Origin: Parasulfitobacter algicola
Lineage (GTDB): Bacteria > Pseudomonadota > Alphaproteobacteria > Rhodobacterales > Rhodobacteraceae
Length of the DNA stretch: 64,000 nt
Reading direction: 5' to 3'
Assembly: GCF_013315265.1 (NCBI RefSeq)
Contig: NZ_JABUFE010000001.1
Coordinates: forward strand, 469,001 to 533,000
The position numbers were made by a program, and so were the translations under genes. Under the pieces are notes generated by a model. It was not told the origin of the DNA. It saw only the letters and a list, made by a program, of their open reading frames with translations, and did not search any database. Below are positions 26,947 to 36,054 of the stretch, one piece after another (position 1 is the first letter of the stretch; the number at the start of each line of letters is the position of its first letter).

Positions 26947-27480
26947 ATGCGTTTCGCTATTCTGTCCGCCTTCATTCTATCCGCTTGTACAAGTATCGTT
27001 CCAACCACGGCGTTGCGGCTAAGCACCATATCCCCGTTTGAAGCTGATCCAGCAGGGTTTGCCTTGGCGATTACGATGCCCAAGGGATTTGATATTGAAC
27101 CAAAATCGGCGCGGCTTGTATTTATTGTGACCCGAAATGACACCTATGAAGCCCGCAAAGAAACTTTTGTTTTGGATCGTATTGATGCTGACCAGACAGT
27201 CTTTCGTGTTGCACCCAATGATCTGGACGCGTTGCGCGCGATACAAGCTGTCGCCAAGCAATGGAAAGCAGAAAGTAATGATACCAATGGTTCGCTTGGG
27301 GTTACCTTAACGCCCTGTAAATTAGGCGCAGGGCCGGCAGAAGACGCCCGCGTAAGCGTGGCGATCCGTGTCAAAAAAGACGGCCCGTTTATGCCGCTTG
27401 TCCGCAATGCCCCCATAGCGGCTGTCGCAGAACAAGCCCAACTGCATCAGATGGGCAATTGCAGTATTGTAAGAAATTGA
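26947..27480 (+). CDS. Lipoprotein, uncharacterised
   Basis: A 177-aa protein with a lipoprotein signal (MRFAILSAFILSAC; lipobox LSAC, Cys14). I chose the ATG at 26947, which follows AAAGGAG at a good spacing and gives a proper signal peptide; an upstream in-frame ATG at 26929 would add six charged residues. The mature part has alternating beta-like segments and two Cys (TPCKLG, GNCSI) that may pair. No family recognised; probably an envelope lipoprotein. It is divergent from the XRE/DUF2975 pair. Confidence 0.75.
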   Translation: MRFAILSAFILSACTSIVPTTALRLSTISPFEADPAGFALAITMPKGFDIEPKSARLVFIVTRNDTYEARKETFVLDRIDADQTVFRVAPNDLDALRAIQAVAKQWKAESNDTNGSLGVTLTPCKLGAGPAEDARVSVAIRVKKDGPFMPLVRNAPIAAVAEQAQLHQMGNCSIVRN

Positions 27481-27911
27481 TTGGTTTTACAGCTGTTTGC
27501 AACAAGCGTAACCATCAAAAACTCCAAAAGCCTTAGTTCATCAAATAGCGACTGCAATAGACCCAACGCTGCTGCATCTGAAGGGGTAAAAAGGATTATA
27601 ATTGAAAAATGCAACCGGTTGCAAAAAACATTTTTATCGCTAATGTGAGTCTCAGCAACAAGGGGGATTACTGCGAGAAATGTTGTCTGTTGGTCTAGTG
27701 ATATGACGATGCCATGTACCTTTCAGTGGAAAGCGATGGAAGTCACTAATCCAACGATCAAGCGCTGCGGACTATGCATTGGCTGGATCACAGCAATTCA
27801 TCACATCACAATTGACCTAGGAATTGGCCTGATCGGTGTGGTGAATCAATCACCCCAAAAGGGGTCCCGGCGAAACCAACGTGTGCCGGGCACGATTTCT
27901 GGGAGGAAACC
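27481..27911. other. Intergenic region, promoter of the sugar ABC operon
   Basis: No convincing gene. It holds the LacI-type palindrome at 27610-27623 about 290 bp before the binding-protein start, and GGGAGGA just before the ATG at 27912. The long leader between operator and gene shows no clear riboswitch fold by eye. Confidence 0.5.
27610..27623. promoter_or_regulatory. LacI-family operator, copy 1
   Basis: TGCAACCGGTTGCA is a perfect 14-bp palindrome with the central CG typical of LacI/GalR operators. The same core recurs at 36055-36070 in the iol divergent promoter. It lies upstream of the ABC transporter operon that ends with a LacI-family gene. Confidence 0.8.
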
Positions 27912-28850
27912 ATGAAAAATCTATTACTTACCGCAGGATTTGCCGCACTTATTGGCACATCGGCTGTTGCACAACAGATTGGCGTATCGGTCGCCCGTTT
28001 TGATGACAACGGCCTGACTGTAATGCGAAACGGCATGACCGCACATGAAGATACGCTTGATGGTGTTAGCCTGCAGATCGAAGATGCGACAGATGACGTA
28101 GCCAAACAATTAGACCAGATTAATAACTTCATAGCGTCTGGCGTGGATGCGATTATCGTGAATGCTGTGGACACGAATGCAACTGAGGCCATGTCAAATG
28201 CAGCGGCATCCGCAGGCGTTCCGTTGGTTTACGTAAATCGCCAGCCAATCAACATGGATACACTGCCAGACGGTCAGGCATTCGTTGCATCTAACGAAGT
28301 TGAAAGCGGCACACTCGCGGCGTTTCGCATGTGCCAGGATTTGCGTGCGCAAGGGAAATCAGCTGGCGCTAAAGCCTATATGCTGATGGGGCAATTGTCG
28401 AACCAGGCCGCTGTTCAGCGATCAAAAGACTTTGAAGATGTTATTGACATGGATATGTGTAATTTCATCACGCTGATCGACAAACAGACAGCCAATTGGT
28501 CACGTGACGAAGCACAGGATTTGATGACGAATTGGATTTCATCGGGCGAACCGTTCGATGCAGTTTTCGGCAACAACGATGAAATGGCCATCGGCGCGAT
28601 TCAGGCTATGAAAGCGGCAGGCATTTCCATGGATGATGTTGTCGTTGGCGGTGTTGATGCCACATCTGATGCGCTTGTTGCGATGCAAGCGGGTGAAATG
28701 GATGTAACCGTGTTTCAGGATCTTGCCGGACAGGGCGCGGGTTCCATCGATACTGCGCTAAAGCTGATTGCAGGTGAAGAAGTTGATAAGGCTGTTTTCA
28801 TCCCCTTCAAACTGGTGACACCTGAAAATATCGGTGATTTCCTGCAGTAA
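27912..28850 (+). CDS. Sugar ABC transporter, periplasmic binding protein
   Basis: A 312-aa type I periplasmic binding protein with a clear signal peptide (MKNLLLTAGFAALIGTS, cleavage after AVA). Fold motifs: IGVSVARFDDNGLTVMRNGM, DQINNFIASGVDAIIVNAVD, VYVNRQP and FGNNDEMAIGAIQAMKAAG. It belongs to the ribose/fructose/inositol-binding group. Shared operator and gene neighbourhood suggest myo-inositol or a related cyclitol as ligand (inference). The first gene of an operon; a hairpin follows at 28868-28896. Confidence 0.9.
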   Translation: MKNLLLTAGFAALIGTSAVAQQIGVSVARFDDNGLTVMRNGMTAHEDTLDGVSLQIEDATDDVAKQLDQINNFIASGVDAIIVNAVDTNATEAMSNAAASAGVPLVYVNRQPINMDTLPDGQAFVASNEVESGTLAAFRMCQDLRAQGKSAGAKAYMLMGQLSNQAAVQRSKDFEDVIDMDMCNFITLIDKQTANWSRDEAQDLMTNWISSGEPFDAVFGNNDEMAIGAIQAMKAAGISMDDVVVGGVDATSDALVAMQAGEMDVTVFQDLAGQGAGSIDTALKLIAGEEVDKAVFIPFKLVTPENIGDFLQ

Positions 28851-28867
28851 AAACCTGCGGATCACAC

Positions 28868-28896
28868 ATGCGGGGCGGCAATGTACTGCCCCGCAT
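28868..28896 (+). repeat. Intercistronic hairpin after the binding-protein gene
   Basis: ATGCGGGGC (28868-28876) pairs with GCCCCGCAT (28888-28896) around an 11-nt loop, followed by AT-rich sequence without a T-run. Position between binding-protein and permease genes suggests mRNA stabilisation or partial termination that gives excess binding protein. Confidence 0.6.
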
Positions 28897-28930
28897 CACC
28901 AAATTAATAAAATCCAAGGGGAGCTGACAC

Positions 28931-30004
28931 ATGTCAGACAAAAGCCATGGTACCGGTGGGCTGACTTTCGATAAATCCAAAAGGCAGTGGCCAAACGAGC
29001 TGAATGTCTTTGGCGCACTTATCCTGATTATTGTGATTTTCGAAATCCTTGGCGCGATCTATGTGGGCCAAAGCCTGTTGTTTGACAGCAATAACAGATT
29101 TGACAGCATTTTTAATGAACAGCGCCTGCGCATCATTATCATTCAGGTGGCAATTGTCGGCATCATTGCCCTTGGGGTGACGCAGGTGATTATCACCGCT
29201 GGGATTGATCTGTCATCGGGTTCTGTTCTTGGAGCCACTGCGATGATCGCAATGAGTTTTGCGCAGGTGTCAGAAGTGAACGGCGGCCCAAACCCTAAAG
29301 CGATTTTCGGTCCTGCGTTTCTTGATCTGCCGGTAGTTGTTCCGGTGATGGTTGGACTGGGTTGCGGTATTATTGCTGGGATCGTGAACGGTGTGTTGGT
29401 TGCCTATTCCCGTATTCCGCCATTCATTGCGACACTGGGCATGATGTTGTTTGCCCGCGGCGTGGCCCAGTGGTGGTCAAAAGGAAACCCGGTATCTTTC
29501 CCGACAGAAGCTTATAGCAAGATCGGTGCCGGTATGATGCCGGTGATTATATTCTTGTCGTTGGCTGTGCTGTTTCACCTAATCATGAACTATACGATCT
29601 ATGGCAAACATACCTATGCCATTGGATCAAACGAAGCTGCAGCCAGGATGTCAGGCATTAATGTGCCCCGTCATCTGGTGCTTGTCTATGCAATTGCAGG
29701 CATGTTGGCCGGGCTATCAGCTGTGATCCTGACCTCAAAGAACCTGACAGCGCAATCTGGCATGGGGCTGTCTTACGAGCTGGATGCAATTGCTATGGCA
29801 GTGATTGGCGGTGTGTCGCTGTTTGGCGGGCGCGGATCAATCATTGGAACGGTGATCGGGGCGCTTATCATCGGTGTGATTACGTCTGGTTTCACCTTCT
29901 TGCGTCTTGGCGCGTACTATCAGGAAATGGTGCTGGGCAGCATCATCGTGGGTGCCGTCGCACTGGATCAATGGCAACAACAACGCGCAGCCACGCGGTC
30001 GTAA
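28931..30004 (+). CDS. Sugar ABC transporter permease
   Basis: A 357-aa inner-membrane permease of the RbsC/FrcC type with about 9-10 helices. Family motifs: VTQVIITAGIDLSSGSVLGATAMIA, FIATLGMMLFARGVAQWW, YAIGSNEAAARMSGINV and AVIGGVSLFGGRGSIIGTVIGALIIG. Shine-Dalgarno AAGGGGAG precedes ATG. It forms the channel for the binding protein before it and the ATPase after it. Confidence 0.95.
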   Translation: MSDKSHGTGGLTFDKSKRQWPNELNVFGALILIIVIFEILGAIYVGQSLLFDSNNRFDSIFNEQRLRIIIIQVAIVGIIALGVTQVIITAGIDLSSGSVLGATAMIAMSFAQVSEVNGGPNPKAIFGPAFLDLPVVVPVMVGLGCGIIAGIVNGVLVAYSRIPPFIATLGMMLFARGVAQWWSKGNPVSFPTEAYSKIGAGMMPVIIFLSLAVLFHLIMNYTIYGKHTYAIGSNEAAARMSGINVPRHLVLVYAIAGMLAGLSAVILTSKNLTAQSGMGLSYELDAIAMAVIGGVSLFGGRGSIIGTVIGALIIGVITSGFTFLRLGAYYQEMVLGSIIVGAVALDQWQQQRAATRS

Positions 30005-30017
30005 GGAAGGGCACAAG

Positions 30018-30791
30018 ATGTCAGAGACAATTCTGGAAACCAAGGGCCTGACCAAACATTATGGCGGCGTACATGCACTTGAGGACGCGGACTTCATCCT
30101 TGAAAAAGGTGAACACGTGGCCATCATGGGCGATAATGGGGCTGGCAAATCTACCTTTGTGCGTCAGATCACTGGCGTAGAACAACGCACACGCGGCACG
30201 ATTGTCTTTGATGGGACAGAGGTCAACTTTTCAGGTCCATTGGACGCACGCGAGGCGGGAATTGAAACGGTGTTTCAAACCCTTGCCCTTGCTGACGATC
30301 TGAATGTGCCTGATAATCTGTTCCTGGGACGCGAAAAAACCATGTTCAACTGGCTTGGGCCGTTTCGCATTCTAGATTACAAAACCATGCGCGAAGCAAC
30401 ATTGGCGGGTCTGGAAAAAACAGCTGTTAAAATCCCTAATATCCGCAATACCATTGCAAATATGTCAGGCGGACAACGACAATGTGTGGCCATCGCGCGC
30501 ACTGCAACCTTTGCGTCAAAACTGACCATCATGGATGAACCGACTGCTGCGTTGGGTGTGCAGGAAACGGCACAGGTGGAAAACATTGTACGAACACTGA
30601 AAGAGCAAGGCGAAAGTCTGATTTTGGTGTCGCATAACATGCGGCAGGTATTTGATCTGGTGGACCGGATTGTTGTATTTCGGCGGGGCAGGATCGTTGC
30701 CAACCTGAACAAGGATGACACAGATGGGCAAGATGTGGTTGCCTATATCACAGGGGCAAAAACCGGGGCAGAATACGAAGGGGCAGCCTAG
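30018..30791 (+). CDS. Sugar ABC transporter ATP-binding protein
   Basis: A 257-aa single ABC domain: Walker A GDNGAGKST, Q-loop VFQTLA, signature MSGGQRQ, Walker B LTIMDEPTAALG and H-loop SHN. Unlike RbsA/XylG it has one ATPase domain, not two, so it resembles the FrcA type and should work as a homodimer. I chose the ATG at 30018 after AAGGAAGG; a longer reading from 29907 lies inside the permease gene. Together with the two genes before it, it makes an FrcBCA-like importer. Confidence 0.93.
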   Translation: MSETILETKGLTKHYGGVHALEDADFILEKGEHVAIMGDNGAGKSTFVRQITGVEQRTRGTIVFDGTEVNFSGPLDAREAGIETVFQTLALADDLNVPDNLFLGREKTMFNWLGPFRILDYKTMREATLAGLEKTAVKIPNIRNTIANMSGGQRQCVAIARTATFASKLTIMDEPTAALGVQETAQVENIVRTLKEQGESLILVSHNMRQVFDLVDRIVVFRRGRIVANLNKDDTDGQDVVAYITGAKTGAEYEGAA

Positions 30792-30792
30792 G

Positions 30793-30996
30793 ATGTTTGA
30801 ATTAGGTGTTCCATTCTTTTTACCGGTTTGGCGACGTGTATCTGTAGTCGCTATCGCTATTGGATGGGGCCTGTTTGAACTGTGGAAAGGAGAGCCGTTC
30901 TGGGCAATTATTTTTATAGGTATGGGCGGCTTTGCCGCTTGGAAATTCTGGACAACGGACTGGTCAGCCGTGGCTGCAATGGATAAAGATCCCTGA
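30793..30996 (+). CDS. Small membrane protein in the sugar ABC operon
   Basis: A 67-aa protein beginning MFELGVPFFLPVWRRV with two hydrophobic segments (VSVVAIAIGWGLFELW, FWAIIFIGMGGFAAWKFW). It starts 1 bp after the ATPase stop and precedes the LacI gene, so it belongs to the operon. I do not recognise a named family; a small accessory to the transporter is possible. The start at 30793 is chosen because the reading upstream of it is inside the ATPase gene. Confidence 0.65.
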   Translation: MFELGVPFFLPVWRRVSVVAIAIGWGLFELWKGEPFWAIIFIGMGGFAAWKFWTTDWSAVAAMDKDP

Positions 30997-31017
30997 ACTG
31001 TTTCAGGAGGGCATAGT

Positions 31018-32016
31018 TTGGCCGTGACATTGAAGGATGTGGCAAAGCGCGCAGGCGTATCCCGGTCTGCCGTGTCACGCACCTATACCGAAGGCGCATC
31101 AGTGTCCGCTAAAACACGTGCCAAAGTACAGGCGGCAGCGGAGGAACTTGGTTACAGCCCGAATGCATTGGCGTCATCATTGACTACAGGTCGAACAAAG
31201 CTGATCGGCCTGGTATCAAACAACTTTCATAATCCGATATTTCTTGAGGTATTCGACCTTTTTACCAAGGGCCTGCAAGATCGTGGGTTACGACCTTTGC
31301 TGGTTAACCTGACGGATGAAGTCGACCCCGAGAATTCATTGCGGATGCTGCGGGCTTATTCTGTTGATGGTGTGATTGTGGCCTCTTCGACATTGCCAGC
31401 CAGCTTTGCAGAAGCCTTTGGTGATGCAGGGGTGCCGGTGGTTCATTCGTTTGGTCGCCAGTCCGACAATCCAAAGGTGGATGTTCTGGGCATAGATAAT
31501 ATTGCGGCCGGGCGGTTGGCGGCGCAGACGTTGATCGCGCATGGCTATCGGCGTGTTGCGTTTCTTGGTGGGCCAGAGACGGCGACATCGACGCAGGATC
31601 GTCTGAAGGGATTTGAAGACGCCATTGCTGCTGTGCCATCCGTCCGGTTGACCAAAAGCTTTGCAAGCAATTATTCCTTTGCAGCGGGTCATCTAGAGAT
31701 GTCTCGTTTGTTGCTAAGCCCCCCTGCCGAGGCATATTTCTGCGGTGATGACGTATTGTCGATTGGGGCTTTGTCGGCTGTTCAGACCGCCGGTTTAAGT
31801 GTACCGGGTGACATTGGCATCATTGGGCTGAATGATATGGAAATGGCTGGTTGGGATAACATCAATCTGACAACCATCCACAACCCGATCCGCCAGATCA
31901 TCACATCCTCTGTCGAACTGATAGCGGCTTCGCTTAACGACAGCAGTCGAACGCCAGTTGCACAATTATTTGACTGTCACGTTGTTGAGCGCGGGACTTT
32001 GCGACCCAAGCCATAG
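31018..32016 (+). CDS. LacI family transcriptional repressor
   Basis: A 332-aa LacI-type regulator. N-terminal HTH and hinge: TLKDVAKRAGVSRSAVSRTY, SPNALASSL. Periplasmic-binding-protein-like sensor domain: KLIGLVSNNFHNPIF, VDGVIVASSTLP, AYFCGDDVLSIGALSAV, DIGIIGLNDMEMAGW. Start is a TTG at 31018 with AGGAGG 7 bp before it; a GTG at 31024 is an alternative. It closes the ABC operon and most likely binds the matching palindromes at 27610 and 36055, coupling inositol uptake and breakdown (inference from operator copies). Confidence 0.92.
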   Translation: MAVTLKDVAKRAGVSRSAVSRTYTEGASVSAKTRAKVQAAAEELGYSPNALASSLTTGRTKLIGLVSNNFHNPIFLEVFDLFTKGLQDRGLRPLLVNLTDEVDPENSLRMLRAYSVDGVIVASSTLPASFAEAFGDAGVPVVHSFGRQSDNPKVDVLGIDNIAAGRLAAQTLIAHGYRRVAFLGGPETATSTQDRLKGFEDAIAAVPSVRLTKSFASNYSFAAGHLEMSRLLLSPPAEAYFCGDDVLSIGALSAVQTAGLSVPGDIGIIGLNDMEMAGWDNINLTTIHNPIRQIITSSVELIAASLNDSSRTPVAQLFDCHVVERGTLRPKP

Positions 32017-32168
32017 AGTAAATTAACCTCAAAGTTTGTTTCAGTATCTGAGTATGAATTTGCAGAACATGGCGAAATGTTATGTAACAATCAAAGTAAT
32101 CCATATGCCGAACGTCAGATAGCTTTGACCTTTCTGTCATTGAGTAACCTGATTTCGATGAAATTTTC

Positions 32169-32357
32169 TCAATGAAATGCCCGAAAGATAGCGTTAAGTA
32201 GTAGATCCATTTCTGGATAATCTACCTTTAGTTCTTCAGGTGTTGTCGGGCGTTTTATGCTCTCAAGAAATCTTTTTGAGATAGCATCTTTGTTCTCTAA
32301 AGCGCCATGATAGCAATCAATCTGACTGCTCCAATTCGTCCTACGTATCTCATGCAT
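32169..32357 (-). CDS. Small ORF, uncertain
   Basis: A 62-aa reading frame (MHEIRRTNWSSQIDCYHGAL...) that starts 17 bp after the stop of the decayed frame upstream and looks protein-like (LESIKRPTTPEELKVDYPEMD). No good Shine-Dalgarno, no family recognised. It may be an independent small gene or the tail of the broken gene beside it. Confidence 0.3.
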   Translation of the reverse strand: MHEIRRTNWSSQIDCYHGALENKDAISKRFLESIKRPTTPEELKVDYPEMDLLLNAIFRAFH

Positions 32358-32374
32358 GGAACCGTCATCGTCCG

Positions 32375-32793
32375 TTACTCACGTTCCCAGAGGGCTATGC
32401 ATCGTTCGTCGGTATATCCTTGAATGTGCATTCGTCGCCTCACTTTGTCAGCGGGCGCTAGAAGGTAAACGATTTCTTGCTCTTCATCATCGACCCATTC
32501 AAGGAAGGTCTCGCGTACTACCGGGTGAGCGTCTTTGATCTTTCGACTGAATAGATCATCGTTGGAAAAGCACAGCGAACAAGCATAGTGCCAAGCCATC
32601 GAGAGATCGCCAAATGATCGACCGTCCAAGTAAATTTCGTAGTCTTCGCTTACGTAGCTGCCTCAAACCCGAAGTCGGTTTCCTCCGTATTGTTTAGATT
32701 GGCCCCAAGACCTTGAACACCCTGTGTAGGCCAGAAATCCGTGACGTTTGGGGCAATATTACATGACGCGGCCCATTGATCAGACTCAAAAAA
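32375..32793 (-). pseudogene. Frameshifted remnant of an unknown gene
   Basis: Two minus-strand frames join into a plausible protein. Frame 1 (32793-32650) reads ...APNVTDFWPTQGVQGLG then NTEETDFGFEA. Frame 2 (open from about 32664, to 32375) reads SYVSEDYEIYLDGRSFGDLS through WVDDEEQEIVYLLAP to RCIALWERE. They overlap near 32650-32665, suggesting a frameshift. No in-frame ATG or Shine-Dalgarno begins either part. The 840-bp stretch between the LacI gene and the oxidoreductase gene holds nothing else recognisable. Confidence 0.4.
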
Positions 32794-32857
32794 TCAGTGG
32801 CGATGAGTCAAAGGTGCGTGGCGTTACACACCATAGCCTTTTTTTACGCTTAGATGT

Positions 32858-34012
32858 TCATCGCATTGACTTTGGCCTTGCGTCTAGCCATTCGCCGTCT
32901 GCCTTGCCAGATGCGGCGACGGCGTGCACAGCTGCCATTGATCGCAACCCATCTTCGGCCTTTGGATAAAGATTTGCGGCTGGGTCTATCGCACGACCTT
33001 CTTTGCGTGCGCTGATGGCTTCGGCCAGATCGGCATAAATATTGGCAAAGGCCAGCGGCATCCCTTCGGCATGTCCGATAGTCACACGTGTGGTGCGGTC
33101 GGCCTCAGGTGACAGGTTTGCCTCGCCACGTTCAATCACTTGCAGCCGTTCACCAAGCGGCATGTAGTACAGCTGGTTCGGTTGTTCCTGCGACCAGCGC
33201 AGTCCGCCGGTTTCCCCGAATACCTGAATAGCCAGCCCATGTTGGCGTCCGATGGCGATGGATGATGTCCAAAGCCGCCCCACGGCGCCGCCATCCATGC
33301 GAAAATTCACCATTGCGTCGTCCTCAAGCGTGCGTATGTCGATACAGGAGACCGTATCAGCGGACAGTTTGGTAACATTCTGGCCGGTGACAAAGCTGGC
33401 CATGTGCAGCGCGTGAATACCGCAATCGGCAAATTGGGCAGAAACACCCGCTAGCGCCGGATCATAGCGCCATCGTACTCGCGGGTTATCCGCATCGGCG
33501 GCATCCGCATGGTGCCCGTGGGCGAATTCGGTGTTTACCAAACGGATTTTGCCGATATCGCCGCGTGCAATCATCGCCTTCATATGCCGGACAAGCGAAT
33601 AACCGGTATAGCCATAATTTACAGCACAGATGTTGCCGGTCTTTTTGGCGATACTGACGATATGTTCACCTTCTTCGACTGTCATCGTCATCGGCTTTTC
33701 ACACAATACGTTGAACCCGCCTTCAAGAAAAGCTTTGGTAATTTCAAAGTGGGTGGAATTGGGCGTTGCAACGGTGACCAGGTCTATACGATCATCGCGC
33801 TTTTTCTCGCCTTGCAGCATTTCTTGCCATCCGCCATAGGCACGATCGCCCAGCCCAAGCCGTTGCCCATAATCCACCCCATAGTCTGGACGATGATCCA
33901 AAGCGCCAGCGCAGAAATCAAACAACCCGTCCAGTCTAGCGCTTAGCTGATGTGCTGGTCCTATCTGACTTCCTTCCCCGCCGCCGATCATGCCCCACTT
34001 CAGTTTTGCCAT
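32858..34012 (-). CDS. Gfo/Idh/MocA family oxidoreductase
   Basis: A 384-aa NAD(P)-dependent oxidoreductase. Rossmann start KWGMIGGGEGSQIGPAHQ, the signature CEKPMT (NVLCEKPMTMTVEE) and a substrate-domain patch AQFADCGIHALHMASFV. Related proteins oxidise inositols, inososes or sugars. It overlaps the upstream IolE-like gene by about 13 bp and is the last gene of the three-gene minus-strand arm of the inositol locus, so a scyllo-inositol or inosose dehydrogenase role is likely but not proven. Confidence 0.9.
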   Translation of the reverse strand: MAKLKWGMIGGGEGSQIGPAHQLSARLDGLFDFCAGALDHRPDYGVDYGQRLGLGDRAYGGWQEMLQGEKKRDDRIDLVTVATPNSTHFEITKAFLEGGFNVLCEKPMTMTVEEGEHIVSIAKKTGNICAVNYGYTGYSLVRHMKAMIARGDIGKIRLVNTEFAHGHHADAADADNPRVRWRYDPALAGVSAQFADCGIHALHMASFVTGQNVTKLSADTVSCIDIRTLEDDAMVNFRMDGGAVGRLWTSSIAIGRQHGLAIQVFGETGGLRWSQEQPNQLYYMPLGERLQVIERGEANLSPEADRTTRVTIGHAEGMPLAFANIYADLAEAISARKEGRAIDPAANLYPKAEDGLRSMAAVHAVAASGKADGEWLDARPKSMR

Positions 34013-34911
34013 GACTCAGATCCTTCAAAGCCGATAGATTTCAAATAGGCCCGATTTAACTTCGCGTCCTCTACAGGGGATGTGTTGCCATTGGGATCGC
34101 AGTCTTGTTCGACTGTACACCAGCCATCAAATCCTGCATCCAGCAAAACCTGACGTACAGCAGGAAAATCTACATCGCCATCACCAAGGTTGCAGAAAAT
34201 ACCCTGGCCGCAGGCCTTGTAAAAGTCGGTACGATTGGCAACAGTGCGCGCTTTTACATCAGGATCAATGTCCTTAAAATGCATATAGCTGATGCGACCG
34301 ATATGTCGTTTCATAAAGGCCACTGGATCAAAGCCGGCATAGGAATGATGACCGGTATCAAAACAGATTTTCAGGATGTTTTCGTCAACTTCGTCCAGTA
34401 ACCGTTCCAATTCCGGTTCAAAGTCCATAAAGCCGCCTGCGTGTGCGTGAATGCCAACGGTCAATCCATATTCCAAAGTTCCCATTTTTGCGACCATGGC
34501 GATCTTATCGCGGAAGGCTGTCCATTCAGCCTTGTCCATCTGTTCCGCTTCATCAGCGCGACCAGCGGTTGGCGCGCGCCGCGCTGAGATGCTGTCGATC
34601 AGCACCAAATGTTGCGCACCATGCGCAGCAAGCGCTTTGCAGGTACGTACAGATGCATCCAACACATCGTCCCATTTGTCGGGGTCGTGAAACGGGCGAA
34701 AGACAACACCACCAACTAGTTTTTGCCCGAACTCGTCCAGAGCAGGGCGCAGGATTTCCGGATCTTCGGGCATAAAGCCGATGGGCCCTAATTCGATCCC
34801 GCTGTAACCTGCATCCGCATTTTCCCGAAGCACTTTCCGCCACTCAGGATTGCGTGGATCATCTGCGAACTCAACACCCCAGGAACAAGGCGCATTTCCA
34901 ATTTCAATCAT
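34000..34911 (-). CDS. Sugar phosphate isomerase/epimerase, IolE-like
   Basis: A 303-aa xylose-isomerase-like TIM-barrel protein: IGNAPCSWGVEFADDP at the N-terminus, GYSGIELGPIGFMPED, HAHAGGFMDFEPELERLLDE (metal ligands), CFDTGHHSYAGFDPV and YMHFKDIDPD. It resembles inosose dehydratase (IolE) and related MocC proteins, which convert 2-keto-myo-inositol to the diketone used by IolD. No other iolE is seen in the window, so it probably fills that step. It sits between two Gfo/Idh genes. Confidence 0.82.
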   Translation of the reverse strand: MIEIGNAPCSWGVEFADDPRNPEWRKVLRENADAGYSGIELGPIGFMPEDPEILRPALDEFGQKLVGGVVFRPFHDPDKWDDVLDASVRTCKALAAHGAQHLVLIDSISARRAPTAGRADEAEQMDKAEWTAFRDKIAMVAKMGTLEYGLTVGIHAHAGGFMDFEPELERLLDEVDENILKICFDTGHHSYAGFDPVAFMKRHIGRISYMHFKDIDPDVKARTVANRTDFYKACGQGIFCNLGDGDVDFPAVRQVLLDAGFDGWCTVEQDCDPNGNTSPVEDAKLNRAYLKSIGFEGSESWQN

Positions 34912-34926
34912 GCTTTCAGTTCCTTA

Positions 34927-36030
34927 TCAATAATCAGCGACATTGACCCATGCCATCTTGCGACTGGAATCCATGGCCGCGGCGACGATGCGATTGACCT
35001 CCATTCCTTCGGCAAATGTGGGCCAGATGTTACGATTTTCGTAGATTGCACGCAGAAAATCCCGCGCTTCGATAATGATTTGATCTTGGTACCCTGTGCC
35101 GTGTCCCGGGCCTTGGCAAAAAGGCAGATAATCGGGATGGACCGGACCTGTCAGAATTTTGCGAAAACCACGTTCAGCCTCGGGCCCTTCCATTGTGTAC
35201 AGATGGATCGCGTTTTGATCTTCCTGATCAAAGCGGATGGCACCTTTGGTGCCGTGGATTTCATAGGCATAGCCCATTTTGCGCCCTGTCGCGATACGGC
35301 TAAAGAACAGATGACCCTGTGCACCATTGTCAAAGCGGCACATCATCTGCGCCTGATCGTCGTTGGTCACGGTTATACCGCTACGGTCCTCATGCACCGT
35401 TTCGACCAATGCGCAAAGCGCCGATATCGGCCCGATCAGCGCCCTTGCCGCATTGATCATATGGGGTGCTAGATCACCCATGGTGCCATTGGCATCCCCT
35501 TTCGTGCGCCAACTGGGCGGGGTCTTGGGGTCGGCATAGAAATCCTCTGTATGTTCGCCACGAAACCATGTGATTTCCCCAATTCGTCCATCAGCCACAA
35601 GCTGACGGGCATATTGCGATGCGGGCGTGCGAATATAGTTGAAGCCAACCATATTTATACTGCCCGCGGTCTTGGCTGCGGCAACCATGGCGCGGCTTTC
35701 GTCCAGTGTGGCGCTCAAAGGTTTTTCACAAAAAACGGATTTACCAAGGGCGAAAGCCGCCTCTGCAATGGGGCGATGTGTCTCTTGTGGCGAAGCGATA
35801 ATGATTGCCTGTATGTTAGGGTCATTCACCAGGACGCGCCAATCATCGGTCGAACGGGCAAACCCAAAGGCCTTACGATATCTTTCGGCTGATTGTTCTG
35901 ATGTGGCGCAAACCATTTCAAGCCTTGGTCGCAGCGCAGTTTCGAATACCCCGCCCACGGCTGCATAGGCCACTGCATGGGCTTTGCCCATGTAACCACC
36001 ACCGACAATTCCGATCCCAATGTCGGTCAT
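34927..36030 (-). CDS. Gfo/Idh/MocA family oxidoreductase
   Basis: A 367-aa oxidoreductase. Rossmann motif IGIGIVGGGYMGKAHAVAYA, FCEKPLSATLDESRAMV, and substrate-domain motifs GDLAPHMINAARALIG. I chose the ATG at 36030, preceded by GGGAG, rather than one at 36060 that lies inside the operator and adds a non-conserved leader. It is the first gene of the minus-strand arm, divergent from iolD, so it belongs to the same LacI-controlled inositol regulon. The exact substrate (myo-, scyllo- or chiro-inositol, or a derivative) is unknown. Confidence 0.9.
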   Translation of the reverse strand: MTDIGIGIVGGGYMGKAHAVAYAAVGGVFETALRPRLEMVCATSEQSAERYRKAFGFARSTDDWRVLVNDPNIQAIIIASPQETHRPIAEAAFALGKSVFCEKPLSATLDESRAMVAAAKTAGSINMVGFNYIRTPASQYARQLVADGRIGEITWFRGEHTEDFYADPKTPPSWRTKGDANGTMGDLAPHMINAARALIGPISALCALVETVHEDRSGITVTNDDQAQMMCRFDNGAQGHLFFSRIATGRKMGYAYEIHGTKGAIRFDQEDQNAIHLYTMEGPEAERGFRKILTGPVHPDYLPFCQGPGHGTGYQDQIIIEARDFLRAIYENRNIWPTFAEGMEVNRIVAAAMDSSRKMAWVNVADY

Positions 36031-36054
36031 TCTGCAGGTCTCCCAAAAAACAAA

